NCBI GenBank assembly: GCA_029876055.1
Contig: CM056877.1
Span: 1,240,001 to 1,304,000 of the forward strand
Reading direction: 5' to 3'
DNA length: 64,000 bases
Origin: Madurella fahalii
Lineage: Eukaryota > Ascomycota > Sordariomycetes > Sordariales
Position 1 is the stretch's first letter; every line of letters begins with the position of its first letter. The notes under the pieces are model-generated. The model was not told the origin of the DNA. It ran no database searches and worked only from the letters and a program-made list of their open reading frames with translations. Of the stretch, positions 1 through 9,753 are shown piece by piece. Made by a program: the position numbers and the translations under genes.

Positions 1-1107
1 GTTCTTCTTTAAGCGCCACGAGCTGGCATTCAGGACGGCCATTTTTATATCAGGTATGATTCCGGAGATAACCTCTCCGCTAGATCAGTAACTGACATTC
101 CCTCAGCTGCTCCTCTTGCAACGACCTTTGCCTCCTCTCTCGCCTGGCTGATTCTCAAACTCGCCGAATCCGGACCCGTCGCCCCCTGGCGCCTGCTCTT
201 CCTCGTAGAGGGCTTCCCCTCCGTCCTCGTCGCCGCCCTAGCATGGCACATCATCCCAGACTCCCCGCAAACCGCGCCCTACCTCACTCCCCGCGAAAAG
301 AAAGTCGCCCGCCTGCGCCTGCAGCACGAGAAGAAAGCCTGCACCCCGCACCGCCGCGACGCCGCTCACAGCAAACCCACGTCGGCGGCGCGCGACGCCC
401 TCGCCGTCTTCTTGGACCCCGCGGCCTGGCTCACCGCGACCATCTTCTTCTTCACCAACATGGCCTACTCGTCCATGCCCGTCTTCCTTCCCACCATCCT
501 CCGCTCCATGGGCCACGACTCACTCTCGGCCCAGGCCCTCGCCGCGCCGCCCTACCTGGTCGCCTTCCTCATCGTCCTGGCCACGGCCCACGCATCGGAC
601 GTGATGCGCGCCCGCGCGCCCCTGCTGATCGCCCACGCGCTGGCGTCGGCGGCCGGGTACGCCGTCCTGGCGCTGGCGGAGTCGGGGTTGGCGGGGCTGG
701 GCCCGCTGGAGCCCGGCAGCTGGGTGAGGTATCTGGCCGTGTATCCCGCGGCCGTGGGGTTCTTCAACGTCGTGGTGCTGACGATCGCTTGGAGCATCAA
801 TAACCAGCGCGGCGAGGCGCGGCAGGGGGCCGGGTTTGCGCTGCTGCAGGTCGTCGGGCAGTGTGGGCCGCTCTTGGGTACCAGGCTGTACCCTGACCGG
901 GACGCCCCTTACTACACGAGTGGGATGAGGGTATGTGCGGCGACTATGTTTGGGGTTGCGGTGCTGGCAGCGGTGTTGAGGGTGTATCTGGGGAGGGTTA
1001 ATAAGAGGTGGGACAAAGAAGAGGGCGGACGAGACGGTGAAGAGGGGGAGGCGCTAGTGGGCGATACCGATAATCTAGGGGGCTCGTCGTTTCGGTATAT
1101 GCTATGA
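1..1107 (+). CDS. MFS transporter, Dal5/allantoate-permease type (5' end off the window)
   Basis: Plasma-membrane permease of the anion:cation symporter (Dal5) group, which takes up allantoate, nicotinate, vitamins or similar small organic anions; the substrate cannot be told. The visible part reads FFKRHELAFRTAIFIS, an intron at 54-106 (GT...AG, 53 nt), then a continuous frame from 107 to the TGA at 1107. The exon join gives helices such as LATTFASSLAWLILKL, the family-typical PWRLLFLVEG segment, a cytosolic loop with TPREKKVARLRLQ, then the second six-helix half starting near 410. The C-terminus ends FRYML, as in many Dal5-family proteins. About 350 residues are visible, so roughly 150 N-terminal residues lie outside. 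No break is seen. The family call is firm, the substrate unknown. Confidence 0.88.
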
Positions 1108-2699
1108 TTTACTTGGATTTGTGCTAACTACTTGGATTGGGATTGAAGTTCTAGTTTAGAGCAGCCATACATGCGGGAGGAGCTAGGCGTGAATATCGGA
1201 CATCTACAGGTACCATCAAGCAGGCATAGTCAACCTGGGATGGGGTTTGGCCATGGCCAAAGGGCGTTATGGTTCAATTCTACTTACATTTACAGCTCTT
1301 ATTATCTAACTCTACCTATCTCAATTCCCATCCTCCGACCTCAACATACCGTGGTGAAGTGTGCGGAACACCCAAGAAAAAGCCACAGCTCATCCTCCTC
1401 CCCTTCAACTTGACCTAACCATCTTGGCCCCCTTGGCCCAGGCCCGCATCAGCCAAACACATGCCGCCATGTGCTCTCAACTGTCGTGTAACCACCCACG
1501 ACCCAACCCAAAAGCAAAGCTATGTGACAAGCTGAAACAACACCTAGGCCTTGATCCACACACTGATCCTGTTCCATGGGACTTCTTTCGGCCCCCTCGG
1601 CCTGGGCGATCCATTCCATCAACTGCGGGTTTTGCGGGTTGCACCCCCTTTCGTTTCCACCATCATCACTACCCCTTGCTTCTTACAGCATTCCCGTACT
1701 TGTGTCACCATCCGCCTTTGGGAGCCAGACGCCACCTCCCTGCTTATCGATTGAGGATGACTGATGAGCTCGAGAAACGGATGGCAGAGAGGATTGTAGG
1801 CAAAACGGACACTCTTTCCCATGTACACTAGGCAAAAGCCGGAAACGGTTCCTTGCCGAATGGTAGTGAGTTACGTGGTTACGGAATCTGCGAGTACGGA
1901 TGACGCAGGATCATTGAGTTAAAACACCCGTCGTCGAAGGACAAGCAAACTGGATGATTAAACTCCTTTAGCGAGAATGTCCGGAGACAAGAAGCAAGGT
2001 TTGTCAGCACTAGGCAGATTACGCTCCGACCAGCCATCGTTGCTAACAATTACCATCCAAAACAGCAGCATCGCCATCATTCATGGCTTCCAGAAGTAGG
2101 TCGGTAGATCAGTCGTGCTTGGAATCACGATCTGACGCTCCCCTCCGATGCATGTCTTAGGAAAGGATACCCGATCGGGGTCTAGTAGCTTACGACATAA
2201 ACCACCCGAGTTGACCCCTCTTTTAGAAAACAGCTGGCTGAGTGACATATACTGTAAGCGTCTCGGTCCCAAGGTAAGCCCTGCCTGCCGGAAATGCCGC
2301 TAACCACTGCGAGCTGTCTCCAGACTGGTTCAAATCGTCTCAGCAACCTAACGATTCGTTGGTAGGAGCCAGTAGTCCTATCATAGTATTCCGGAGTGGT
2401 GTCCAACACCGGCCGCGGGGGTCCATGTTTGTGCATGCCCGCCCGAAACATTTCCAAACCAGTTCCCGCGAACCGAAGGTTCCGAGATTGTTCAAGATCA
2501 TCATACCCCCGGGTTGAAGTTGCGTGCCAGGTGTCGGCGTAGTCATGGCTCAAACCGGCCTGAACCTTCCCGGGGCCGTCGAACGACATATTGTGGACCA
2601 TCCGAGGGAGGCAAAAACAGCCGAGTTTGAACCGCAGCATTCTGCCCCTGGGGACCCCAGAGAGCACGCCGCTCTTTCATCCCAATCACAGTACCCCGC
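1108..2699. other. intergenic, no supported gene
   Basis: Between the permease stop and the SEH1 stop. Short open frames on both strands (for example 1361-1831 plus, 2182-2667 minus) have no recognisable domain, no splice partners and no consistent codon pattern. Probably 3' flanks of two convergent genes. Confidence 0.6.
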
Positions 2700-4379
2700 T
2701 CACGGCGCCGCCATTTTCATCTTGACCATGGACATCTCGGTGCTCTTCGCCCATGTTCCGTCGGGCTTCTGACGGTAGCACATGAGCCTACCTTCGTCGC
2801 CCACACTACCCAGGATCTGCCCGTCGTCATCAAAGCCGACCCGCCACACAGGCGTCTTATGGCTGTCCAGCCTCGAGATCTCGGTGATGACATGCCTGAT
2901 CTGCCCCGGCAGCCCCGTGTTTCTTCTCTCGGGGTTAGGCCTGGTCTGGTCCAGCCCCGCCCTTATCCCCGACGCAACCCCACGTCCGAGACTGTCCTCC
3001 ACATCTCCCCTTCGCCTCGAAGCATGCCTCTTAACCTGCGACGTTGACCAGCTCCCCTTCAACCCACCACCACCACCGGCGCCGCCGCCACCGCCACCAC
3101 CACCCCTTTTCTCCTCATCCTCATCCCCCTCACCATAACCATCATCATCATCATCCTCCTCCTCATCCTCCTCCTCCCCCCGCGCCGCCTCCTCCCCCCG
3201 CGCCGCCTCCTTAGTCGTGGGGGTATCCAGCCTAAACACCCTCACCCATCCATCCTGGCACGCCGTGGCAAGCACATCGTAGCCCCTGATATTCCCCCCG
3301 GCCCAGGCCACGTCCCTGACCAGGCCCCTGTGCACGCCGCTCTTGACCTCGGCCGCGAGGTAGAACCCCTTGACGGCGGCGGCCACGCCGAGCGCGCTCC
3401 GGACCGTGTCCCGCGTCCGGTACACGCGCACCGCGTCCATCACCACCACCACCAGGCCCAGCGCGTCCGACGGCACCCCCGCGCGCAGCGCCGTGTAGCA
3501 CACCTCCGGGTTGGGGTCGAACCGCACGCGGAACGATGTCTCCTCCCCCCGCGCCGCCGCCCTGCCGCCCCCGCCCCCGCCGTCCGTCACCACCGACAGC
3601 TCGTCGAGCAGGGTGAAGGTCGCCAGGTTCTCGACCCGGTCGTTTTCGTACACCGTCAGCGAGCCGTCCGCGGACACCAGCGCGAGGTACGTCGTCCGCG
3701 AGTCGTCCAGGTGTTTGAGCGAGAAGGAGCGGTAGGGGCTGCGGGCGTTGCGGGTTTCGAAGGCGGGCTTGATGGCGGTGTCGGACGTGGGCGGGATCGG
3801 GGCTGGGGAGCCGATGCCGCCGCCGACGGAGGATGGAGTGGGCAGGGCGGTGCCGCTGCTGCTGGTGCTGGCGTGCTGTTGGTGGTACGGGTGAGAAGAG
3901 GAGGAGGCCGGGTTGGCGCGCCCCGAGGGGGACGGAATGGTGATCAGGGGGCCGTTACGGGTGGATTCGCTGAAGCGCCGGCCGGGCGCGGCGGAGGGGT
4001 CCTCGGCCCAGAGCTTGAAGCGGCCTTCTATGCCGAGCGAGGCGAGGAGGTTGGGGTAGATTGTAGTAGGAAGCCATTGCAGCTGGGGAAGGCAAGGTCA
4101 GTTTGCGTAAGGTGGGAGTAGGGATATGAAGTGGTGTTTTACCTCGAGAATCTCACCAGCGTGGGCGCCCCAGCTGTCGCAGGGGCGCCAGATGCCATCC
4201 TTGTGGCGGTTGAAGACGCGGATCTTGCCATCAACCGAGCCCGTCGCGCACCGGTCGCCGTGTCCGTTGAACGCTACGGCCTGCACCAGATCCTGGTGTC
4301 CGTGCTTGATGATCGCATCGAACCTGGGATGGTCATCTACAACGGGGGGATCATTCAAGAAGACGGCGGCTTTCGACAT
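2700..4379 (-). CDS. SEH1: Nucleoporin SEH1, WD40 repeat protein
   Basis: Beta-propeller subunit shared by the Nup84/Y-complex of the nuclear pore and the SEA (GATOR2) complex at the vacuole. Start ATG at 4379; exon 1 4379-4143, intron 4142-4083 (60 nt), exon 2 4082-2700, giving 539 residues. WD units are visible: HGHQDLVQAVAFNGHGDRCATG then GKIRVFN near the N-terminus, GAHAGEILELQWLP across the intron, LASLGIEGRFKLWAED, VATACQDGWVRVF-type repeat, and the last repeat SHKTPVWRVGFDDDGQILGS. Yeast and human Seh1 are about 350 residues; the excess is in loops: a Ser/Pro/Gly-rich insert (about residues 100-165) and an acidic plus poly-Gly insert (about 375-420, positions 3060-3240). Neighbour ALG7 lies 267 bp upstream in the same direction. 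Confidence 0.92.
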
Positions 4380-4646
4380 GTTGTCCGAAGAGGGGAGCGA
4401 GCGGGTTGGAGGGGTTGTTTGGTTCGCTGGTGCACGCTGACGTCGGAATTCCACTGAGGGGAAGAACCCCTGTGGCCCAAGCTCCTTGCAGCGGATCAGC
4501 ACCCCCTAGGTCCACTATCCGTACCTTATATACACTACTTGAACATCGTCGCGATTGGGAATTTGCGCTGGAGGGCTTTGCGGTCTATTTAGTGGATATG
4601 CATACAAATTCTACAATCTATCCCGTTGACACGGGACTGTATTAGT
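4380..4646. promoter_or_regulatory. SEH1 upstream region / ALG7 3' flank
   Basis: 267 bp between the ALG7 stop and the SEH1 start, so it must hold the SEH1 promoter and the ALG7 3' end. No specific binding site could be recognised. Confidence 0.4.
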
Positions 4647-6105
4647 TCACCGCCAAGTGACACTCCAATTATCCTCCTTGAAAACCAACAGCGCCAGCCC
4701 ATGCCTCACAAACAAGCCGAACAACCCAAGAGCCGTTTGCATCGCGGTGATCTCGAGCGCCAGTCGGTCCTCGCGCAGCGGCCCCCTCCAGACCAGCCAG
4801 AGGTTCAGAATCGTAAAGTTGCTCGTCTCAGCAAACCTTCCCTCTCCGTCTAGCGTGACCTTCAGGAAGCCCAGGTTACCCAACAGCTTCAGCCCCCATG
4901 CCACTGGCGCCTTTGGCTGCCGCTCGGGCGTCCACGGCGTGACGCTCGGCTCGAGCAGGCCCGTTCGGGCATTGAACCGAGGCAGACGATGCCTCGGACA
5001 TGGCACGAGCCCAAATATCTGGGGAACCGAGTAGACAAAGTTGAAGATCTGCGGCAGGAGCAGCAGAATCAGCGTCTTGCTGAAGTGGCCGAGGATGCTG
5101 ACCACCACAAAGACCATGCCGGCAAAGTAGCAGTATGTGTCCCCGACAAACACGCGTGCCGGGTACCAGTTATGCCACAACAACGCGAACGACACGCCCA
5201 GGAACGGGAGGAGGAAGTAGAGCGAGAACAGGTGAGAGTCGGTTGCCGGGTGCGGGTACGGCGTGAGCAGGTACAGGCAGTCGTTGATGGCCAGCAGCAG
5301 CGCGATCACGATGGACTGCGTCACCTCGATGCCGTTGATGCCCGCCAAGATATTGATGCTGTTGGGACTGAAGATGGCCACGCCCGCCATGTAGACGTAG
5401 TAGAGCGCCCCGAGGTTGAACAGCTCGCCCAGATATGGCTGCAGCGGGATCGGTATTACGATGGACGTGACGCCGAAATCGACAAAGTAGACGACGAGGA
5501 GCGGGATCGAGGCGAAGGCGGGTATGAAAAACTTGTGCCGCCAGCGGATGTCGAAGAGGTCGTCGCCAATGCCGAGGAGGGCGATCGACTGGAGCGAGAT
5601 GATGGCCGACAAATACGATGCGAGCTACATCCAGAACACGTCAGCGACCCAGCCAGGTCCCTCACCGGCAACACCAACCTACCTTGCTATGGGGAAACCG
5701 ATGCAAGAGCCGGCCCTGCTGCACATGCTCGACTTGCAGCACCACATCTTTGTTCCCGCCTCCGCTCGTCGCCGCGACAATGTCTTTGTAAAATGGAAAC
5801 GGGATAAACACGATAATGACCAGAATGTAGACAATGGCGCAGATGCCGCCCATGCACTCGGGGATCTCCTTGCGGTGGTGCTTGCTCATGTCAACGCCCT
5901 TGAGGCCCGCCTTGATAAACGTCGGGCCCAGCCAGCGGATCAGGGCAAAACAGGCGGCAAAGGCGAGGCCGCTAAGGGCGAGCGAGGCGATGAGCGGCTC
6001 GCCATCGCCCTGGAACGTGTTTGCGAGGACGGCGACACAGGCGGCTATGAGGGTCAGGAGACTCAGCGTCTCGGTGCGCGACAGCGACGTCGAGGTCGGG
6101 GTCAT
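4647..6105 (-). CDS. ALG7: UDP-GlcNAc:dolichyl-phosphate GlcNAc-1-P transferase
   Basis: ER-membrane enzyme that transfers GlcNAc-1-phosphate to dolichyl phosphate, the first and tunicamycin-sensitive step of N-glycan precursor synthesis. Start ATG at 6105 in the context CCACCATGAC; exon 1 6105-5683, intron 5682-5625 (58 nt), exon 2 5624-4647; 466 residues, against 448 for yeast Alg7. The join reads FPHSK-LASYLSAIISLQS, matching the conserved Alg7 segment. Further hallmarks are LLGIGDDLFDIRWRHK, the NGIEVTQS region, and HNWYPARVFVGDTYCYFAG, whose Asp belongs to the metal/catalytic site. About ten hydrophobic segments are visible. The product is intact. Confidence 0.95.
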
Positions 6106-6841
6106 GGTGGGCAGGTGCTGCTCATGGTTGTCTACCACCTCGGGATGGATTGAGCATCCGGACGGGCGGGTGTCGTGGCCAGAGCTGCTTGACCCCCGCG
6201 GTACGGCGGCGGGCGAAACGAACGAGGTGTTCTTTCTTGAAGACAGATTTCCCAGTGACGAAATCTCGAGTGGAACTCTGGTCCCTGCAGGCGCGTGCCC
6301 CACTGCCATGCCCGTTTCCGATTTGACCCAAGTGCTGAGAAGGCTGCCAATCCCTGTCACAAGGCGCTGGGTTCCCCAAGGTACTGTACTGTACAGTACA
6401 GGAACTGTCTGGGTTGTTAACTTTAGCTTCGGCCCGTGCAACAATCAACAAGCGACAAGCAAGCGGAGGACAACAACACGAGTTGGACTAATCTCGCACT
6501 GTGACGCCGAGTTGCCAGGTTACTTCAAGTTTGCGTGACTTGGCTCAGCATAGGGGATCCTTTTCGTCCAGTGGTTAAGCTTCAATTCAGCCGTTGTTGA
6601 ACTGGTACTTGCTGAGGCCCAAGAGCTGACGGCAACACTTCCGTTAGATCCATCCACGGATTATCCAGGAAAGTCACACTTGTAGTATTCCATGACCTGA
6701 GATAATCTATACACCACGGTACTATCAGACTATAGATGTCACTCTACATGATGACTCGAGCGACCCTATAGCTTGGGTGTAATGGTGGGCTCACGGGCTG
6801 CCCAAGAAACTCATATCATTATGCTCCTACTTCTCGTGAAT
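6106..6841. promoter_or_regulatory. ALG7 upstream region with an 18-bp palindrome
   Basis: Contains a perfect 18-bp palindrome at 6384-6401 (CTGTACTGTACAGTACAG), 279 bp upstream of the ALG7 start. No gene is recognisable in the remaining sequence. Whether the palindrome binds a factor is unknown. Confidence 0.4.
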
Positions 6842-7336
6842 TCAGCCCTCCTGTCTTGACATTCTGGAAGTAAGTGTTTTTATTCCCCTAGGCGTCCCAG
6901 CGACTACGTTTTTCAAAGTCCTCAACATGGGTAACAGCCTCTGCCACAGCCACGCAGTTTGCACTTCCATGTGGTTCCACACTCGGCCCGCAAGAGCCCC
7001 CGTGTCCCCATCCAAGTCATCGACCGACAGTGTGACATATCTGCAGCTCGTCCCCTGCCGGTACTTGATTACGACGGCCTGTCCATTGCCAATGAGCACC
7101 TTGGCGTGCCTCACATTGGCGAGCTTACACGTGTAGACGTCGAATTCCAAGGACGATACGTTACCCTTAATGACGCCAACTTCGCAAAGCAAGCCGAGGG
7201 TTCGGCATGTCTGGAAGCTTACGAAGAAGACAGAAGGGCTGTCTCTGCCGCCCAGGTTCTTATAGAATAGCACCAATGGCATAAACTCAATCATATCGCC
7301 CATTAGGTAAAGATGTCCGTTGCGTGTTAAAAACAA
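6842..7336 (-). other. open frame of unknown meaning, possibly C-terminal remnant of the HET gene
   Basis: A 164-codon minus-strand frame that reads like coding sequence in parts (GDMIEFMPLVLFYKNLGG, KVLIGNGQAVVIKYRQG), lying downstream of and on the same strand as the broken HET gene at 7970-8611. The combined span of about 1.8 kb would fit one HET protein of 550-600 residues. The apparent start is not an ATG. I do not recognise a domain; treat as unproven. Confidence 0.25.
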
Positions 7337-7969
7337 GACTCTTCGTGACCCGTTAAACTCCCACCCCTACCGGCTGTGATCGTGGAGAGTATACCTGGCC
7401 GAGAGCAAAAGGCCGATCCTGATCTTGGGCCAATGGTCAACGTCCCGGGGCGCCCGCGGCGCCTCGCGTCGTAGTGGCAGCATAGGCGGTAATCCATAAG
7501 AGTTGTGAGGCCCGCAGTCCGTTAATTGCAACGGGCAATGGATTATAAAGCCGGGACAAAACGCCGCTGTCTGCGCCATTAGCGGTGCCTCTGAAAAGGA
7601 GGATGCCTAGTTTATGGCCACCAACACGGCACCTCAGAGGCACGATAGTGACCGGCTTGTAGATGTACCAACTCCACTTCCCAGGGTGAGCTGTGGAACT
7701 GCCCGTTTGGAGACCCAAGTCCTAACCGCCGTCGTCTCCTTCTGTCGTCTCTTTTACAATTTCTTCTTCCGTGGTCTCAATTTCAGGGCTGATTCAGGGT
7801 CTCCAAATGACGCCTCAGCATTCCCGTTGGCAGTTTCATCATCAGCGCGTGGTATCCTCGCCCACAATGGTAAACGCCGGCACGGGCGTTTAGTCTCCTG
7901 CATTTCATCCTGATGCACACCTGCCTCTGACCCGTCTTCAAAAGCGGCTTCTCGTAGTATCTCGAGGTC

Positions 7970-8611
7970 GTTAACCATAAACTTTGAGTTCCTTGACTGC
8001 TGGACCTCGGTCATGTTGAAGGCTGCGGGATCGCCTGGCAAGCGCTGAAGGCACAACACTTGGACACGGCGTACCGCGCGCATACTTATTCTTGCCATCT
8101 GATGGATGAGCTTGAAAGGGTTTCGTTTTCCTCTCTGTATCTGTAGTGCAGTATCTCAACGTGAGCGGCATGCCGGAAGTACTCAGGTGACGGTGCTAGT
8201 AAACCTGAAACTTAGGTGTGTGAATACTCGTCCACTACGAGCAAACAGCGAGTTCTCGAGGACAGGATTCTCAGAGGTGTCGACGTCGCTTCGGTAGGCG
8301 TAGCAGATAGTCGCGTCCCTCTACCACCTCATCATTGAGTTGATGGCTTCGCTGAGCTCGGTGCTTGACGACTTGCCGATGCAACATGTGTCGATCCATG
8401 CATAACCAAAGCCTTCTGAGTCGGCTAGCCGGCAACATTGCATTATCTTCTTATATCCTAGTTTTGACGAGCTCTTGTTGTCGACGTAGTCCCTGTAAGA
8501 GACCTCTTCCGAGCCCCACGTGTGTGAGAGAATGGCATACGGCGGGATCCCCTCACCGGCTTCACCGAGGAATTCCTCGAATTCTAGTGTGCGAGTGTTC
8601 AATAGACGCAT
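7970..8611 (-). pseudogene. HET-domain (heterokaryon incompatibility) gene, broken
   Basis: The start at 8611 gives MRLLNTRTLEFEEF, then IPPYAILSHTWG and FGYAWIDTCCIGKSSSTELSEAINSM, the classical beginning of a fungal HET domain, the module that triggers cell death in vegetative incompatibility. After MMRW an in-frame TAG (8321-8323) replaces the usual Tyr codon; the same frame continues with RDATICYAYRSDV, which is the expected next motif. Further on the match moves to another frame, where LLAPSPEYFRHAAHVEIL resembles the LQELLAP segment, and then LPGDPAAFN resembles the later L-G-x-D-P-x-A-F-N part. At least one nonsense change and one or more frameshifts are therefore present. A working copy is unlikely. 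Confidence 0.75.
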
Positions 8612-9129
8612 GCAGCTGAGAGTACCGTAACCATCACGGATATGGAACTGGAGCGGGCGCTAAGTCGGCGCTGCCGTAAGATATGGTGTATAAATGAGGC
8701 TGTGCTTAACTATACGCCGCCCTAGGTGGTACGGTACTGCAGTTCAACTTGGATAAAAGGGGCAGCCCTACCGCGCGTGGTGTTGTAAACGCAGATAGGA
8801 TCCTCAGATTTTGGCAACACCTCAGCCGCTCTTTGCTAGAGAAATATTGAAGCAAGGCTTCTTCCGTTATTAAAGGGGCAAGCTACGGCGCATGGAACGG
8901 TTGGCTTTAACAGCCTTACTAACCTCGAGGGGCTGGCAGGAAGATCAAGCTACCTTATGGACGCGTTTCCCGCCCGCTTCCCCCACGAACCACTCATTCT
9001 CTTTACTCCTCCTCTTCCCAGTACGAAGCAGGTTCTCAAATTGCGGGGGAAAAAAAGGAAAAAAGAAACGTAAGAGGTCGATGAGTTAGTTACATGGACT
9101 AGCCATATAACAGAAAAAAATATTGAGAC
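8612..9129. other. intergenic, upstream of HET remnant
   Basis: No coding region recognised; slightly AT-richer than the flanks. Confidence 0.5.
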
Positions 9130-9220
9130 TCGGATACCGGGAGTCGAACCCGGGGCTGTTGAGAGAGCAGTCACTTCTGGGAAGTGAGAGTCAACGATGT
9201 TACCGCTACACCATACCCGA
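9130..9220 (-). tRNA. tRNA-Glu (anticodon CTC) with a 21-nt intron
   Basis: On the minus strand from 9220 the cloverleaf folds as acceptor TCGGGTA/TATCCGA, D arm GTGT-AGCGGTA-ACAT, anticodon stem GTTGA/TCAAC, loop CT-CTC-A...C, variable AGCC and T arm CCGGG-TTCGACT-CCCGG. The anticodon loop closes only if 21 nt (9184-9164) are removed after the base next to the anticodon (position 37/38), the canonical nuclear tRNA intron site. Anticodon CTC decodes GAG. The intron forms a hairpin with the 3' side of the anticodon loop (TCACTTC-CCA-GAAGTGA). An alternative reading as tRNA-Gly(CCC) was discarded because no 5+7 anticodon arm with U33 forms. Confidence 0.88.
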
Positions 9221-9753
9221 CTAAATCGTGTGTGGTTCCGATTTGTTGAGAGTGGAACCTCATAATTCGATACTTATGCAATTACGACGATCACATTGAC
9301 AAACACGCACTGGTAAGAAAAGGGGTCGAGCGTCGGCACCCAGTTCAAGTTGGTATTTTGGTTTTACGCAATAATAAGTGCAAATAATGAGTATAAGAAG
9401 ATTGCTATTCTGCTTTGCAAAAGTCGGTTTCGCGGTGATGGATTATACATCCGCTCGGTTAGAAAAGAAAGAAAATTGAAGTGCGGCTCATTCGAGTCAG
9501 GAGACGGGATGGAGCATCCTAGCACGAACATAGGGGATGAAAGCAGGATACGTTGAAGTAAACCGCTGGAAAGCAGTTATAACTATAAGGGTGTTCTCTC
9601 GAGAAGCTCCTGACGCGAAGACTCCACGCTAAGATGGCCGGCCATATTGTGGTCTTCCCCCAGAGTCTAGCTCCCGAATATGTCAAGCATCATACCTCCT
9701 ATCACTAAACACACACCCCAACCCATCCCCATCTCACTCTCCCCTGACCCGCA
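9221..9753. other. intergenic, AT-richer
   Basis: Lies between tRNA-Glu and the JmjC gene stop; a 68-codon plus frame at 9350-9556 has no recognisable features. Nothing else seen. Confidence 0.5.

Noticed and set aside
2182..2667. 161-codon minus frame
   Set aside because: Mixed composition, no recognisable motif, non-supported start; flank of SEH1.
4989..6153. overlapping plus-strand frames
   Set aside because: Antisense to ALG7, which has full family support.
9130..9220. tRNA-Gly(CCC) interpretation
   Set aside because: The TTCCCA loop lies in the intron hairpin; only the Glu(CTC) reading gives a proper anticodon stem.
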